Positions 12,846-26,075 are shown, numbered from the stretch's first letter. The stretch: 64,000 bases of DNA from Apis mellifera (GCF_003254395.2 NC_037652.1:273001-337000), one strand, 5' to 3'. The notes: generated by a model not told the origin, from the sequence alone. A program made the numbers and translations.

Positions 12846-13923
12846 TAAAAAATAGAGTATTATATTATTTCTTTATATAAAATAATCATAAAATTATTTA
12901 TAACTTTAACTTAAGAATAAAAAAATTATAATTAAAATCATTAGAATTCAAATATTGCAATTCAATTCGATCAGTTCAATTAAAGTTTAAACAAATATCA
13001 TGATCTTTTATATATCAGAAATCATGAATAAGATATAACAAATCTGTAAAATCACAAATTTATTTCAAAATCATCATTTTATTTCTTAAAATAAACTTCT
13101 TTTCATAAAAACATATCTTCTTCTCTGCTTCAAATATTTCAATAATTGTTTTAATTAATATTCAAAGAGAATTACTAATTCTCATTATACTATACGCGAA
13201 TATTCTTTGAATATATGAATATATAATATTATCCACTAATATCTAAAAAATTTCCATATTCATTAAAACAAAGATCAAGAATCAATTGAATTTAATCGAT
13301 TGATTTACGAAATCCTTAATTCAATAATCGTATAGCGATAATCCATTTATGAAATCGAATGTAATAATCTTGATAACATTCATTGTTCAGAATATTTTGA
13401 TTTAAACAATCTTTATTGAATTGATTAGAATTTGATAAAAAAACGAGTATTCTACTTTTGTTGGACGTTGCTTAATAATTTTAATTAGGAATGGAATATT
13501 CGAAATCTTTAAATTTTTAAAAAATTTTGAATTTTCCTAATTTTTATAATTTTTATTATTTGTAGAACGTTTCAAATAATAATAACAATTTTTTAAAGAA
13601 TCCTTCTTTTAAATCAAATTGATAAATTCAATTTTTCTGATAATTTTCAAATAAGTTATCAAAGTTCTGAATTTCTTTCTATATAAGTTACCGTCACTCA
13701 ATTTTAGTCTGAGATATTTTCAAAAAATTATCGATAATTTCAGAGTGAATTCTTCTTATAATTGTAGCAACTTACGTTTTTGCCAGCCATTAAGTTTAGG
13801 CTATTATTAAATCTAATCTATTATTTTATTTTATCTAATTTAATTTAATCAATTTTAATTTCATACATATACATTACAAATATTAAAAATTATGTATACA
13901 TGATAATATACTATATATAATAT
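12846..13923. other. Non-coding block downstream of the numt
   Basis: No gene. The stretch 13,240-13,800 is slightly less AT-biased (TCGATTGATTTACGAAATCC, TTGTTGGACGTTGC) but has no open frame of note. Confidence 0.5.
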
Positions 13924-13955
13924 AATATACCATACATGATTATGTATGGTATATT
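13924..13955. repeat. Perfect 14-bp hairpin with 4-nt loop
   Basis: The left arm AATATACCATACAT (13,924-13,937), loop GATT and right arm ATGTATGGTATATT (13,942-13,955) pair perfectly. It stands out by length and by the GC pairs in the stem. Function unknown. Confidence 0.9.
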
Positions 13956-16090
13956 GCATTAATGTATCTTTGCTAGAAATTAAAACTGAGTGAAGATGTC
14001 ATATAAGGAATATATAAGAGTATAAGAGAAAATTATTTAAAATCAATTATTAAATATTTTTGATATAAGGTCATCAAAATTGATTCTTTTGTAAATAATT
14101 ATTATAATAATTTATATAAAGAACTTGCAAAATTTAATTAATAATTAAAATGTTTATTAATGTTAAATTAAAATTATTTTAATAGACACGATTTTATCGA
14201 TTTATCATTATTTATATTGAGAAAGAATATAATGCATAATATAAAATAATCTTTTATAAATACTTAAAATATAAATATTTTTATAATAATGTAATTGACT
14301 TTGATTTTGTCTTTTTTAAATTTTATATTTTTATTTTAAAAAATAAATATTTCAAGATTTAAAAAAATTAAAATTTATTTAAATTTTTAAGATTAAAATT
14401 TTTTACTATTTTCCAAAATAGATATATTTTAAAAAATAAAAGAAAAAAATAAGAATACTAGATTTTTAGAATTCTAAATATTAAAAAATTTTGAACTCGA
14501 ATTTCGCAAATTCAAAAAATTTTATCTATCTCTATTTTATCTATTTTATTTTATCTCTAATTTGATCTAGTTTTAATCTTTTTCATTTATTTCACATAAG
14601 AAATATCTTATAATATGTTATTACTTTTTTTCAATTATGATATATATTTAAAGAAATATTTAATGTATTTTTTTTGGAATATATAGATTAAAAAAAAATT
14701 TTAAATTTAAAAATTTAAAAATTTAAAATCGTTAATATCTTTTATAAAATTGAAGATTTTCGATTCATTATCCTAATAAATAACATATCTTAATAAACAT
14801 CCTAATAAACAAAGTTATATTTGAAAAATTAAGAAAAATATTTAAATCAAATTTTGCTTAGACTATCTTTTCATAAAAAATCTATTATTTAAATCTATTA
14901 TAAAGAATAAAATTATTATTGATATTTATAAAATTAATTTCGAATTAATAACAAAATTAAAAAAAATCCGCTGTATCTCATTGATATAAACAAATGATAT
15001 ATATTAGAATGTTATATATGAAAGTTTTTTTGAATTCAAAACTAAATTAATTTTAATAATTTAATACTTTTCGCTTAATTAACATTTTATTCCTCAATTT
15101 CTAACTATATACAATATATATAGTAAGAAGCAATATTATATCATCATATTACTATACTAATTAATTTACATATTCACTTAACATGTAAAAATCGTAGTCA
15201 TTTTAAATTAATACAATAATGTATTAATTGTAATGTATTAATGTATATAATTGTAGAATGTCTATCATTGTCTTTATAATACATTAAACAACAATCAATT
15301 ATCTAAATTGAAAAACTTTCTGAACAAAAATAAAAATAAATAGAAAATAAATAAATATTTTTTTCTAATTATAAAGAATTAAAATCAAAATATAAAAATT
15401 CTTCTCATAAGTATTCTAAGAACTCTTTCCTATGTACAATAAATAATATATTAAAATAAAACTTTAAAAATTGAAAAATTTTTTACACAATACGAAATAT
15501 ATATTTATTAACAAAAAAACAATTATTTGTTAATTTTTTTTTCATTTTCGCAAATAAATAAGTTGAAATAAAAAATAATATAGAAAGATAATGATTTACA
15601 CATCAATAAAAATAATATTTTTTTAAAATACGCTTGTATAAAAATCAAATAAAGATAAAAAATATAAAGAAATTTGCGAATAATTAATTAATTTTTTAAC
15701 TTTTATAGTAAGTATAAATTCAATATATTTATATCGGTTCATGTAAGATCTATTTCTAACAAAGAATAAAGAAAATATCAAAAATAAAAAATTTCAAAAA
15801 GTTTTATAAGATTGATTTTATATTCCTTACCCTTTTTACAATTAAAATTGATTTAATCAAAATTAATCTTTTTTATAAATTTATTATTTTAATTAATATC
15901 AAAATAAAAAATTTCAAATTATTTATTTATTTGTATATTAAATAATTCAATTTAAAATTTATTTATTTTATTTCTCTAATAAATCTAATTCATTTTTCAA
16001 AAGAACTAAGGTAAATTTTAAATAAATTGAAAGAAATATTAATATTATTTCCATAAAAAAATGTTATTTAAATATATTATTTTATTAATT
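13956..16090. other. AT-rich non-coding block
   Basis: Nothing recognisable beyond A/T runs and degenerate GAATTTT words near 14,450-14,520. Confidence 0.55.
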
Positions 16091-16120
16091 AACAATAACA
16101 ATAACAATAACAATAACAAT
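16091..16120. repeat. (AACAAT)5 microsatellite
   Basis: Five exact copies of the hexanucleotide AACAAT, bordered by AT-rich sequence. Confidence 0.95.
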
Positions 16121-16985
16121 AATTATTATTAAAATATTTCTGTTAAAATAAAATAATATTTATAGAGTTTTTTATAATTTTTTATTTTTAATAATAATTC
16201 ATATTTATTTAAATTATAATAAAAGAATTTTTAATATAATACTAATTATAATACTAATAATTTTTTAAAATATATTAGAAGTCATAAATTGAGATAGTAT
16301 TTTATATTAACATAAAATTTATTGATTTTATTGATTTTTAATTTAAACATTATTTTTTTGTGATTATTATTTAAGACAAAAGCACACAAAAAATTAATAA
16401 TAAACTTTTTTAATAAAAATATATTCTCTGATTAAATCAATGAAATTATACTAATAAAATTATTTGAATATTAATTTTTTATTTGTTCCTTGATACGTGT
16501 AAATGATAAATATTAATATATAGTCATAATTTGGGGCGAATAATTAAAATTTCATTAAAATAATATTTAAATATTTTATTGCATAACGAATTTAAATTTA
16601 TTTTTCAATTAATTATTTCAACTGCAGTATTAGATATAGAATTGAAATATATAATAAAAATATATAATATATATTCATAAAATCAAATAATTATTTTAAA
16701 TAATTAATTAATAATAATTAAAATATTATTTTAAAAATATTATTTTAAATAATACAAATTAATTAATAATTAAAATTTAATTTATACAGAAATATTATTA
16801 TTGTTTCAAATTAATTGTATCTAAGACAATTAAAAAAATAATTATATGCAACATATAATTATCATTTCTTAATCCATTATCTAATATTAAATTCAAATAA
16901 TTATAGATCAATTATTTACCAAATTTTTTAAAAAATATAATAAAATATATCATAAACTGTAGAATAATCACTTCTCTCTAAAATA
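16121..16985. other. AT-rich non-coding block
   Basis: Nothing recognisable. Confidence 0.5.
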
Positions 16986-16989
16986 GATA

Positions 16990-17300
16990 TCAATTGAAAA
17001 CTCAATTTATCATTTTAATTGTTTCCGTATTTAACATAATGATTAACATTTAATTGACACTAAAACGCAGCTCGAGAGTCGCGTTGAATATCGAACGAAA
17101 AATTTGCTTTCTCAGCGGATGGTGTTTGGAAATTTTTCAATCGAATGTGTATGTACTTCTGTTTGATTCTCTTTACCGATTTCCATTGATCAACCATTGC
17201 CATTGCGTAGAATTAATTTCGATCTTATCGATTATAAATTTCGCCAAGAAATTAATTCCTGTAATATTTATCAGAAATTAATCAAAATGTCATTCTTTTC
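16990..17300. other. Mixed-composition island at 17.1 kb
   Basis: About 300 bp with GC-bearing words (CGCAGCTCGAGAGTCGCGTT, TCTCAGCGGATGGTG, CGATCTTATCGATTATAAAT). A plus-strand frame of 75 codons (17,054-17,281) is open but begins with TTG and has no recognisable domain, so I do not call it a gene. It is a candidate conserved non-coding element or untranslated exon. Confidence 0.35.
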
Positions 17301-20300
17301 CAATTTTTTCTTTCTTTTTTTATATTTGATAATGAATTGTAGTATAACATTTAATAGATATATTTCATTGTCATAAAAATTATAAAAGTTATAATTTACA
17401 AGAAAAAGAATTATATAGAATTGTATAGAAATATTGAAGTATTAATCAAACGTATAGCTCATAAAAAATAAAATTTAAAAAATTCTATTTTATAAAAAAA
17501 TCTTAATAAAATTCTAAATATTATCTAATTATAAATTAATTTTATTGAAAATTTAGTGATTTTATTAAATTTATATATACAGAATATAAATAAGTTATAC
17601 ATGAAGCAATTTTTTTTTTTAAAGAAAATCTCTTTGAAAGATTTTAAAAGTATAAAGCCATAAAGTTTCGAACGAAAAGATATTAAAACTTTAGGTATTA
17701 ATTTAATTTTCTTAAAATAATATTTTGCTGAAAAAAAAATACATAATTCATTATATTTTATATTCATACAAACTTTTAATAAAATTAAAATATTTGAATA
17801 AAATGAATTTTTTTATGAGATAGAATATTTTAGCATTTGAATATACATTCTAAAATAAATATTATTTCTAAATTTATATCAAAATTATATAATATTTTAT
17901 ATAATATCAAAATTTATTTCAAATAACTTATATTATTTCAAATAATTTAAAAGTAATATGGGAATCATCTTCGTATAATACGAAAGTTAGATTTTACAAA
18001 GATTTATAAAAATTACATTAAATTTTAACGTAACAAAAATTTGATTTTATATATAAAAACAATTTCTCAAAATAAAATATAATAACAAAAATAATAAATT
18101 TTATTTATCAAATCAAAATAATCATAATTTTATTTAATTTTGAAAATTTCATTTAATACTAAATATATATATATATATATGATGAAATTTTACATATATT
18201 ATGAAATTTTTTATTATTTGATATATGTACTTTGTTATTATATAAAAAATTACTACAATTTAAGGATTGCATTATACATGTTAAAATTCTTATATATATA
18301 AGTATATTATACAAAAATCATTATATTTTAAATAATGTTAATTATTATTAATAAATAATGTAATGTAAATTTTAATTTATATTATATTCTTTTGATAAAT
18401 TAAAACAATTTGAGATAAAATCAATATTTAAGGAAAAAATAATTATCAATAAAATTATGAGGAATATTGACAAATTAATTATTTGATACAATAACTTTTA
18501 TTTTTTAACTAAAAATTTATTCTTCGATATTCAAAATAAATACTTATCGAACAATAAATATTCTCTCTACAAGAAAGAAAATCAAAAGAAATGTATAATA
18601 ACCTTATTAAAAAATAATAATATAAACAGATAATAAAAAACAAATAACAAATGAATCATTTAATTATAAATACATTAATTTATTTTTCATATTTCAATAT
18701 ATTTGAAATATTTATGTTATTTTAAAAATAAAAAGTTTTTCAAATTTCAAATTAAAAAAAAAACAATTTTGAAATAATATATGAATTTATATATATTCAA
18801 TAATAATATATTCAATAATAATATAAATTCTTTTCATTTGAAATTTGAATTGATTTAATTTAATTTTTATAATATATTATCAAAATAATATAATTTTTTT
18901 TAAATTAATTAAATTTTATTTTTTTATTATCGTTAAATGAATTTCAAATATTTCTCAAAATGATATTATTTTTTTTTTATTTAAGATTTAAATTGAACAA
19001 ATTTTTTTTCGTATTTATTCAAATTACATAAAAATAATTTTAAGAAAGATCTTAAATATGAATTATAAGAAATTCTTAAATAATGAATTATAAGAAATTA
19101 TACTTTCTAAAAAAATGATAAATATATCTAGGATAAAATAATAGATTTAAAGCTAAAGGTGAGTACATAGTAGGTGAGTACATTTCGAAGGAATTTTGTG
19201 GAAAGATCTTTTTATAGTTACTTCCTCTAGAAGGTAGATTATTTATAGCTGCTTTTGATGAATCCGTGAAGTTACATAAATAATACATGAAGTGTGGATA
19301 AAGTATATGTTATGGCAAATTATAATAAACATTTAATGAGATGTTGTTTAATATAATATATAATTAATAGCTTTTCAAACTTATTTTTAAATAAAAATAT
19401 ATTTTTATATAAGAATCGGGAAAGTTTTCTAAAGAGATTTTATGACAATGTAAAGAATAATTTATTCTGATTATAATTTTTATAATTATTCTTACAATTC
19501 TTCAAAATACAATATAATATACTAATTTTTGAACAAATATTAACTTTCTTTTACAAAAAATCACTATTTATTATTATTTTTAATCTACTATATATTTTAA
19601 ATTTACTATTGAATGAATCAATAGAATGAATACTATTAAATGATATTTATAAATCTAAATTAAATGTTATTATTATATTGAAATAAAAAAATCTATATGA
19701 TATATTTGAGACTTTTTTATTATCTATTTTCTATTCTCTCTAATATAAAATTCACTTTATGAAATTTATTATAAAATGAAATATCATTCAAATAATCTCT
19801 TTTTTCACAAATTTAACTAATTTTATATAATTTTATAATATATTTTTGTATTATGATAGCTTTATTTTATTAATATCTATTATAATATTGTTTTTTAACT
19901 CATCGATCATTTTTAGATTATTGATATAAACTTTATTTGATTAATTATTTGTAAATTGAAGTTTTTTACCAATCTTGAAATATTGTCAAAGTTAATATTT
20001 CGAATAACTCTTCTTTATATGTACAAATATATGTTCGATTTTAATTTCTAAGATATAAAATATATATTGCACATATTTCTTGGAACAAATTTTAATTAAG
20101 TTTAATTTAAATGGGATTAGATTAGCTTAAATTAAATAATAAATAATGATAATTCGTTTGAAGTTTTATATTATTATTAAGATAGTATAGTATAATATAA
20201 TAATTTAGAATTAATAGTATAATATATAATAATTTAAAAAAATTTATATTATATAGTATAAAAAAAATTATAATGTAAAATGAGATATATATATGAGATA

Positions 20301-20517
20301 TATTGTTTTTGAAATCGATATTGATGTAAACATATTTTATTTAAATTTATTTTAACACCAATTCAGTAAAAAATGATTTAAAATAAAATTTCATGTTTTC
20401 ATAAATTAATTTTGATAAAAATGCGATATTGAAGTACTTGCTTAAATCAAAACAAAATTATAATATAACTTACTTCAAATTCAATACTTTAAACTCTAAA
20501 ATGTTGCAAAAGATATA
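17301..20517. other. AT-rich non-coding block
   Basis: No gene. At 19,157-19,182 a 15-bp word is doubled (AGGTGAGTACATAGT, then AGGTGAGTACATTTC). Both copies happen to match a splice-donor consensus, but no exon adjoins them. TTCAATAATAATATA is doubled at about 18,797-18,826. Confidence 0.5.
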
Positions 20518-21434
20518 AAGGGTATCCCAAAATTAACGCAAGATTTGAATTAAATATTAAATTATAAAAGAGAGTTTTTAGTTTTTAGATATTTATTTTT
20601 TAAGTGAATAAAATACATAGAATAGGGTTATTTATGGAATAACACATCGGGCAAATGACTCCACGGCTTTGCTGGCACATACGCATCCTTTCGTCGAAAT
20701 TTTTCATGACCTTTCTGCATAATTGTGGCTGAATTCGTTGATGCAGCGTTTAATTTCCTCTTGTAATGCACGTGTCGTTGTGAAATTGTTAATATTTGAC
20801 TTCAAATAACCCCATAAGAAGAAATCTAGTGGTATTAAATCACATGATCGAGGGAGCCAATTCTGATCATCGAAATGAGAGAGTACACAACCAGGAAATG
20901 TCTCATGCAGTAATTGAATTGTTTCATTGGCTGTATAGCATGTGGCATCGTCTTGTTGAAACCACATATTGGCCACATCAATATCATCCAATTTCGGCAG
21001 AAAGAAATGTTATCATGTTGCGATATCGAGCACCATTAACAGTTGCTGTTTGACCAGTCTCATTCTCAAAAAAGTATGGTCTGATGATGCTTTCTGCCTA
21101 AAATCCATATCAAACAGTGATACGTTGTGGGTGCATTTGTTTTTCGCTAATCACACGTGGGTTCTCCGAACCCCAAACACAGCAATTTTAGCGATTAACA
21201 AAGCCATCGAGGTAAAAATGTGCTTCATCGCTTAGGATTATTTTGCAGCCGCCAAACTTTCATTATTTTTAAAATATCGTTCAATAATGAAGACACGTTG
21301 TTGTATCGTATAACGCTCCATTTTACTAACTTTAAACTCTCAGCTGTCAAACTGTTCTTTTTTCAGAGTTGCCAACAACTTAATGCAAAAATGGCGGCAA
21401 ATTCAAATCTTGTGTTAATTTTGGGACACTATAT
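20518..21434 (-). mobile_element. Non-autonomous DD41D (rosa-type) Tc1/mariner element, copy 2
   Basis: The better-preserved copy, about 0.92 kb. The left inverted repeat reads GGGTATCCCAAAATTAACGC, continuing AAGATTTGAATT. The right end read on the minus strand is GTGTCCCAAAATTAACACAA, continuing GATTTGAATT, giving roughly 30 bp of inverted repeat. TATA-type sequence flanks both ends. Length, orientation and the position of the internal deletion match the copy at 15-928, so both look like members of one deletion-derived subfamily. Confidence 0.92.
20628..21321 (-). pseudogene. DD41D transposase remnant, copy 2 (internally deleted)
   Basis: The minus-strand relic begins at ATG 21,321-21,319 and stays open for 25 codons (MERYTIQQRVFIIERYF..., first part of the N-terminal helix-turn-helix). 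It then joins at about 21,246 to KIILSDEAHF, which holds the first catalytic Asp. The intervening ~130 residues seen in full-length relatives, including most of the DNA-binding region, are missing. Three in-frame stops follow (after VNR, ITV and GF), then a frameshift near LPKLDD. The second Asp is in WFQQD and the third in IPLDFFLW, with 41 residues between them, so DD41D spacing is intact here. A frameshift near AERS scrambles the C-terminal NFDERMRMCQQS motif. Inactive. Confidence 0.92.
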
Positions 21435-21679
21435 AAAATGATACATCTATAAAAAAAATCTGCATAATATTGAAACATATTAGGATAATTCGTTGAACAT
21501 ATGTGAAGATTAAAATTAGAAAAACAAACGAACTGATTCATTTAAAATGTATAATTACGTTATGTAAATTAAAAATATTTTCGAAATTAAAATTAAATAA
21601 TAGATATATATATAAAGAAAAATTGTTTTAAATTTTGATCGTGATATTATATCTCCTATTACATAAGATTATATAATAT

Positions 21680-21707
21680 AAGATCTATTATAAAATATTT
21701 ATGTTTT

Positions 21708-21753
<46 letters not shown>

Positions 21754-21795
21754 ATCTATTATAAAATATTTATGTTTTCTTATATATATATATAT
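21680..21795. repeat. 71-bp tandem duplication with (TA)n
   Basis: The word AGATCTATTATAAAATATTT followed by ATGTTTTCTT and a TA run occurs at 21,681 and again, apparently unchanged, at 21,752. This is a recent local duplication through the microsatellite. Confidence 0.9.
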
Positions 21796-23265
21796 AAATT
21801 TAAATATAAAATCAAATGATATTTTTAATTTAAATATTTAAATATTTACAAATATTTATATAAATATTTATAATATTTATATTTATTATATATGAAAATA
21901 TGAAAAATTACGAGAAAGCAATATAAAAAGCAATATGAAAATTATGAGAACGAATTATTATAGAATATAGAAGTTACATACCTATTTTGTTTCAAGATCG
22001 AAATAAAGAAAAATTTCTTTTGAGTAATTATACAATACTAATTTGTTTTCAATGATACTATATGATACTATTTTATAAATTTACGTTATCTTATAAATTT
22101 ATTTTATTAATTTAAAAATAACAATGATAATAAGTTGAAAAAAATATATTAATAAAATAAAGCTATGCGAAAATATAATTGAAAATTAAATAAAACGAAG
22201 CAAATTCATGAAAATATCAAAGATTTTATTGGATACATATTATATTTCATAATTAATATCATAAAGTGAATTTTATATTAAAACAAGAAAGTATAAAATA
22301 TTTTAAATATATAGTTTATTTATATTTCAAATATGGCATCTCAAATTAAAAATATGGCATTTAATTTGAATAATCATCTATTATATATAAATTAATAAAT
22401 GACAAAAATTACTCTACAATTTTTTGATTTTAGAATAAAATGATTCTTTTATAAGAATTAATAAACATTTAATTTTCTCAAACCATATTTGTCAATGTCC
22501 TCATCGATTTTCAAAATTAAAAATTTTTAAATTATTCTATATTATTTTTATATTATGTTTATAAAACAAAATGTATATCATTAATTTTAAATAAATCAAT
22601 AAAATAATATATAATAAAGAAAAATTTTATGTTTATTTTTATGTTAACTTTAAACCAAAATGATACAATTATAATCAAAATATTAATTCTTAATAAATAT
22701 GATCAAAGAAAATTATATTAAAATAATATTTTTTCAAAATAAAATTTTATTTGCAAGATACAGCTTTTAAATCATAAAATCTACACAAATTGCCTCTTAA
22801 TTTTATTTCCAATTTATATCAACAATATTTTTATAAACTTAACTTTTGTTATAAATTTGCATTATTCAAAATCTTTTAAATATTCAATATTTGATAAACA
22901 AAATTTGAATAATCGTAGAATAAAAGTGTCGTTTATGATTACGAATAATTTATCAAAAAAGTCTTAACTTTAAATTAAAAAAAATTCTGCTACTACTATC
23001 CGATTATTAGTATAATGAAACTTTTTTCTTGAAGATTGATTCAAAACATCAATATATCCAATATGAGTTCATAATATTTCAAATCTATTAAATCTTTTAT
23101 AAATAAGATTCAAATAATTATAGAATTATTTCTTATCTATACAAGTAATTTATGAAAACAAAAAAATCTCGATTTTAGATGAAAAAAATTTAATTTATTT
23201 ATAATATTATAATTTATATAATTTTTTTTAAACTATATATCCATTAACTTTTTCATCGATCCAAT
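21796..23265. other. AT-rich non-coding block
   Basis: Nothing recognisable. Confidence 0.5.
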
Positions 23266-23870
23266 ATACTAACTGTCACAAATTCACCCCCAATTCTCTG
23301 AATCTTGAATCTCCATTTCTCAAAGTTGATGGTCGATCATTCTCCGAATCTTTTTTTTCTCCCTTGATCCATCTCTCACAAGGCTTCATTACTTGTGCTT
23401 TTTACTCACGTGCCATGAGTCACGAGGCGATATTCCGTCGTATTGCGCCGATAATGAGCGTACAGTAGCAGCTCGCATTCACTCGCACGCGTGCATTCTT
23501 CCCGGTATCTTCTTTAGTGCTGATAATTCATGGTTGTATGTGATTTTGTGTGGTCGGTCAACAGAGAGAAGACCGGTACCGTATATGCAAATTCTTTCTG
23601 GGTCATATACAAACGCAGTGAAAGCAAAGATTTGACAGTTCTCGCGCGGTCTCCGATAATAAAATATTTCACGCGAGACCACGATGGAACTACCGTTGAT
23701 CATGTATCCTTATTGTTGATTTTTCATTAGCGATCGGTTTGCTAAGAATAACGTAGAGAATGTCTATGTTCTTGCTTGGCAAATTTTTTTCGTGATTTGT
23801 TTTTCCGAGATATGATGGCATTGTCGAATCTTTGAGATGATGTAGGATAAGTTAGGATTTATAAGATACG
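23266..23870 (+). promoter_or_regulatory. Candidate regulatory island or untranslated first exon
   Basis: One of the most GC-rich parts of the window. It contains a CACGTG E-box (23,407-23,412), an AP-1-like TGAGTCA (23,416-23,422), and a pair of TCTCGCG / CGCGAGA arms (23,640-23,646 and 23,672-23,678) that can form a 7-bp stem with a 25-nt loop. A 44-bp segment (23,595-23,638) recurs at 25,985-26,028. Open frames exist on both strands (for example 23,393-23,635 and 23,530-23,730 plus, 23,479-23,703 minus). None has a recognisable domain, and simultaneous openness in several frames is what composition alone would give. Promoter or 5' exon status is inference. Confidence 0.4.
23595..23638 (+). 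repeat. 44-bp shared element, copy 1
   Basis: Aligns without gaps to 25,985-26,028 with 36 of 44 positions identical. The core includes GGGTCA, CAGTGAAAGCA and TTTGACAG. Mismatches are not concentrated at third codon positions in any frame, so a nucleic-acid function or an old repeat is more likely than a coding exon. Confidence 0.8.
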
Positions 23871-24020
23871 GTTTGATGAGTGCTTGAAAGAATTTAAAGA
23901 TAGATCTCATAAATTTTAATGATTTTTAAATATGTTATAGAAGACAAAATTTTATTTTTTAGAATATATTTAAGAATCATCAAAACACATCAAAACATCA
24001 TATATGATAAATTCATTCTT

Positions 24021-24021
<1 letters not shown>

Positions 24022-24107
<86 letters not shown>

Positions 24108-24108
24108 T
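24022..24108. repeat. Compound (AT)n-(GA)n microsatellite
   Basis: About 22 AT dinucleotides switch directly to about 20 AG/GA dinucleotides with one AAAG interruption. Confidence 0.95.
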
Positions 24109-24837
24109 TGTAGGATTAATTTATAGGAATTATATATTATTTTGAATAAGATGAAAAAGATAATGAGATAATAAGGATAAAAAAAGATTTAAACAAATTT
24201 TGTTTTAAGTTTTTAATAATTTAGTAATTTATTTAAGAAATGAAGCTGAAATTTGATCACTTAAATTTTGAATTTTTCGTAAATGTTTTGAAAAAATACA
24301 CCCAAATCTTGATTGAATTGGTTTTTCATAACTTTAATATCTCACTAAAAAATGTTCTAATTTTTCTGTTATTTTAAAATCGATTGTTTTATTTTTCAGG
24401 CATAATTCAATTTTACAATTCTATCTTTTAATAATTATTTTTATTTTGTATTTTTAGAAAGAGTATTCTAAAAAAAAAAAATAAATTAAAATCGAAAATT
24501 ATAAACGAAATATTATATTTAAATGTTTACAAAAAATCAATAAACAAAATGCAGTTATAAACATTATATTGAACATGTTATTTGAAAGATGTAATACCAC
24601 TTTGACTTCCTAGTTTTGAATACGTATTTATTATTTTTGAAAGTTCCATTCTCTCTAATATCAAATATATAGATGTTTAACTATTATTTCGAAATTTGAA
24701 AATATTCATTCTAAAGTATAATATTAATTTGTATATAATAAATACATTTCAAATATAATTATTAAAACTTTATTATTTCTAAGTAATATTTAAAATTCGT
24801 AGAAATATGAAAATATGATTCATTTATAAATTCATAA

Positions 24838-24882
<45 letters not shown>

Positions 24883-25920
24883 TAATATAATATAATAACA
24901 ATTTCAATATACATATATATATAATATAATAATAATTTCTATAATAATTTTACATTCAATAATAATATTAATCTGTTAAAATTTATATTTTATTAAAAAA
25001 TTGTTTCATGTATCACAAACAAATTTAAAAATTATTATTATATTATTGTAATTATTATTATAATTATTTTATTGATTTTATAAAATTTTTTAGAAATTTA
25101 TTTTCAGTTTATATTATATTTCAGTAATTTTTGTTTTTAACAAATAATTTTTTTATCATATAAGAATAATTTTAGTTAAAAAAATTTATGCTTAATTTGA
25201 AACAGATTAAAGATTTATAATTTTATACAAATTTTTAATTTGCGTATTTATATTTTGAACATTATTTTGTATATTCATTATAAAATATTAATAAAATTAT
25301 AATATAGAATTAAGAAAAATATTATAATTGAGAATATAATAAAAGTAAGACTTATAACAAATTATATAACAAATAAAAAAATAAATTAAAATAAATATAT
25401 ATATATAAAACATGTACATTTATATTATTCATGTAAAATTAACAAATTAAAAAATATATTTAAAAAACTTAAAAGATCAAAATTTTAGTTTTAGAAAAAT
25501 TATCTTATATAATATATAGAAGATTACAACAATAAATTTTTTTTCATTATTAAAAAATAATTATACAATTTAGATTTTTTTATTTCTAATAGTTATTTCA
25601 TTTCTTCAATAATTAATAAAATATTTAAAATATTAAACAGGAATTTGCATATTCAATATAAAATAATTCATTATAAAATAAAATAATCATTTTAACAAAT
25701 TATTAAAAACAATTATTAAATTATATTGTAAAAATTCAATCTAATTTTAATTCCTGTTTATATCTAGTTTTATATCATATAATTCATTTTTATATAATCT
25801 TTTTAATAGTTAATTGATATATTTCATTATTGTTAATTGCGCAATATTTGATCGATTCAAACAGATTTTCAGAATCTGTATCTTAATATTAACTAAAAAT
25901 CAATCAATATTTTCATCAAT
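24109..25920. other. AT-rich non-coding block
   Basis: No gene. A TA microsatellite lies at 24,843-24,876 followed by a related imperfect tract to about 24,935. Confidence 0.5.
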
Positions 25921-25924
25921 TTAT

Positions 25925-26075
25925 CTTTAGAAAATCATGCTTGATCTGGTCCAATCCACACTGCCAGAACATAAACGAGAACAGTTTGTGGGTCACTTAC
26001 GGACTCAGTGAAAGCAGATATTTGACAGACTCATCATTCTTTTCTTACTCTTTATGCTTGCACAGTGATCAAATT
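25925..26075 (+). other. Small island carrying the second 44-bp element
   Basis: A short mixed-composition patch in an AT desert, built around 25,985-26,028. One plus frame reads through it (NSLWVTYGLSESRYLTD) and the partner at 23.6 kb reads NSFWVIYKRSESKDLT. The peptide resemblance is no stronger than the DNA resemblance, so I do not call an exon. Confidence 0.45.
25985..26028 (+). repeat. 44-bp shared element, copy 2
   Basis: Partner of 23,595-23,638 (36/44 identical, ungapped, same strand, 2.39 kb apart). Confidence 0.8.

Noticed and set aside
17054..17281. 75-codon plus-strand frame
   Set aside because: Begins with TTG, no recognisable domain, no splice context; treated as part of a non-coding island.
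19157..19182. Two perfect splice-donor consensus words (AGGTGAGT)
   Set aside because: They belong to a 15-bp local duplication with no exon-like sequence upstream.
25950..25985. CCACACTGCCA, the complement of the miR-34 5' end
   Set aside because: Only the first 11 bases agree and the rest of the mature sequence and a precursor hairpin are absent.
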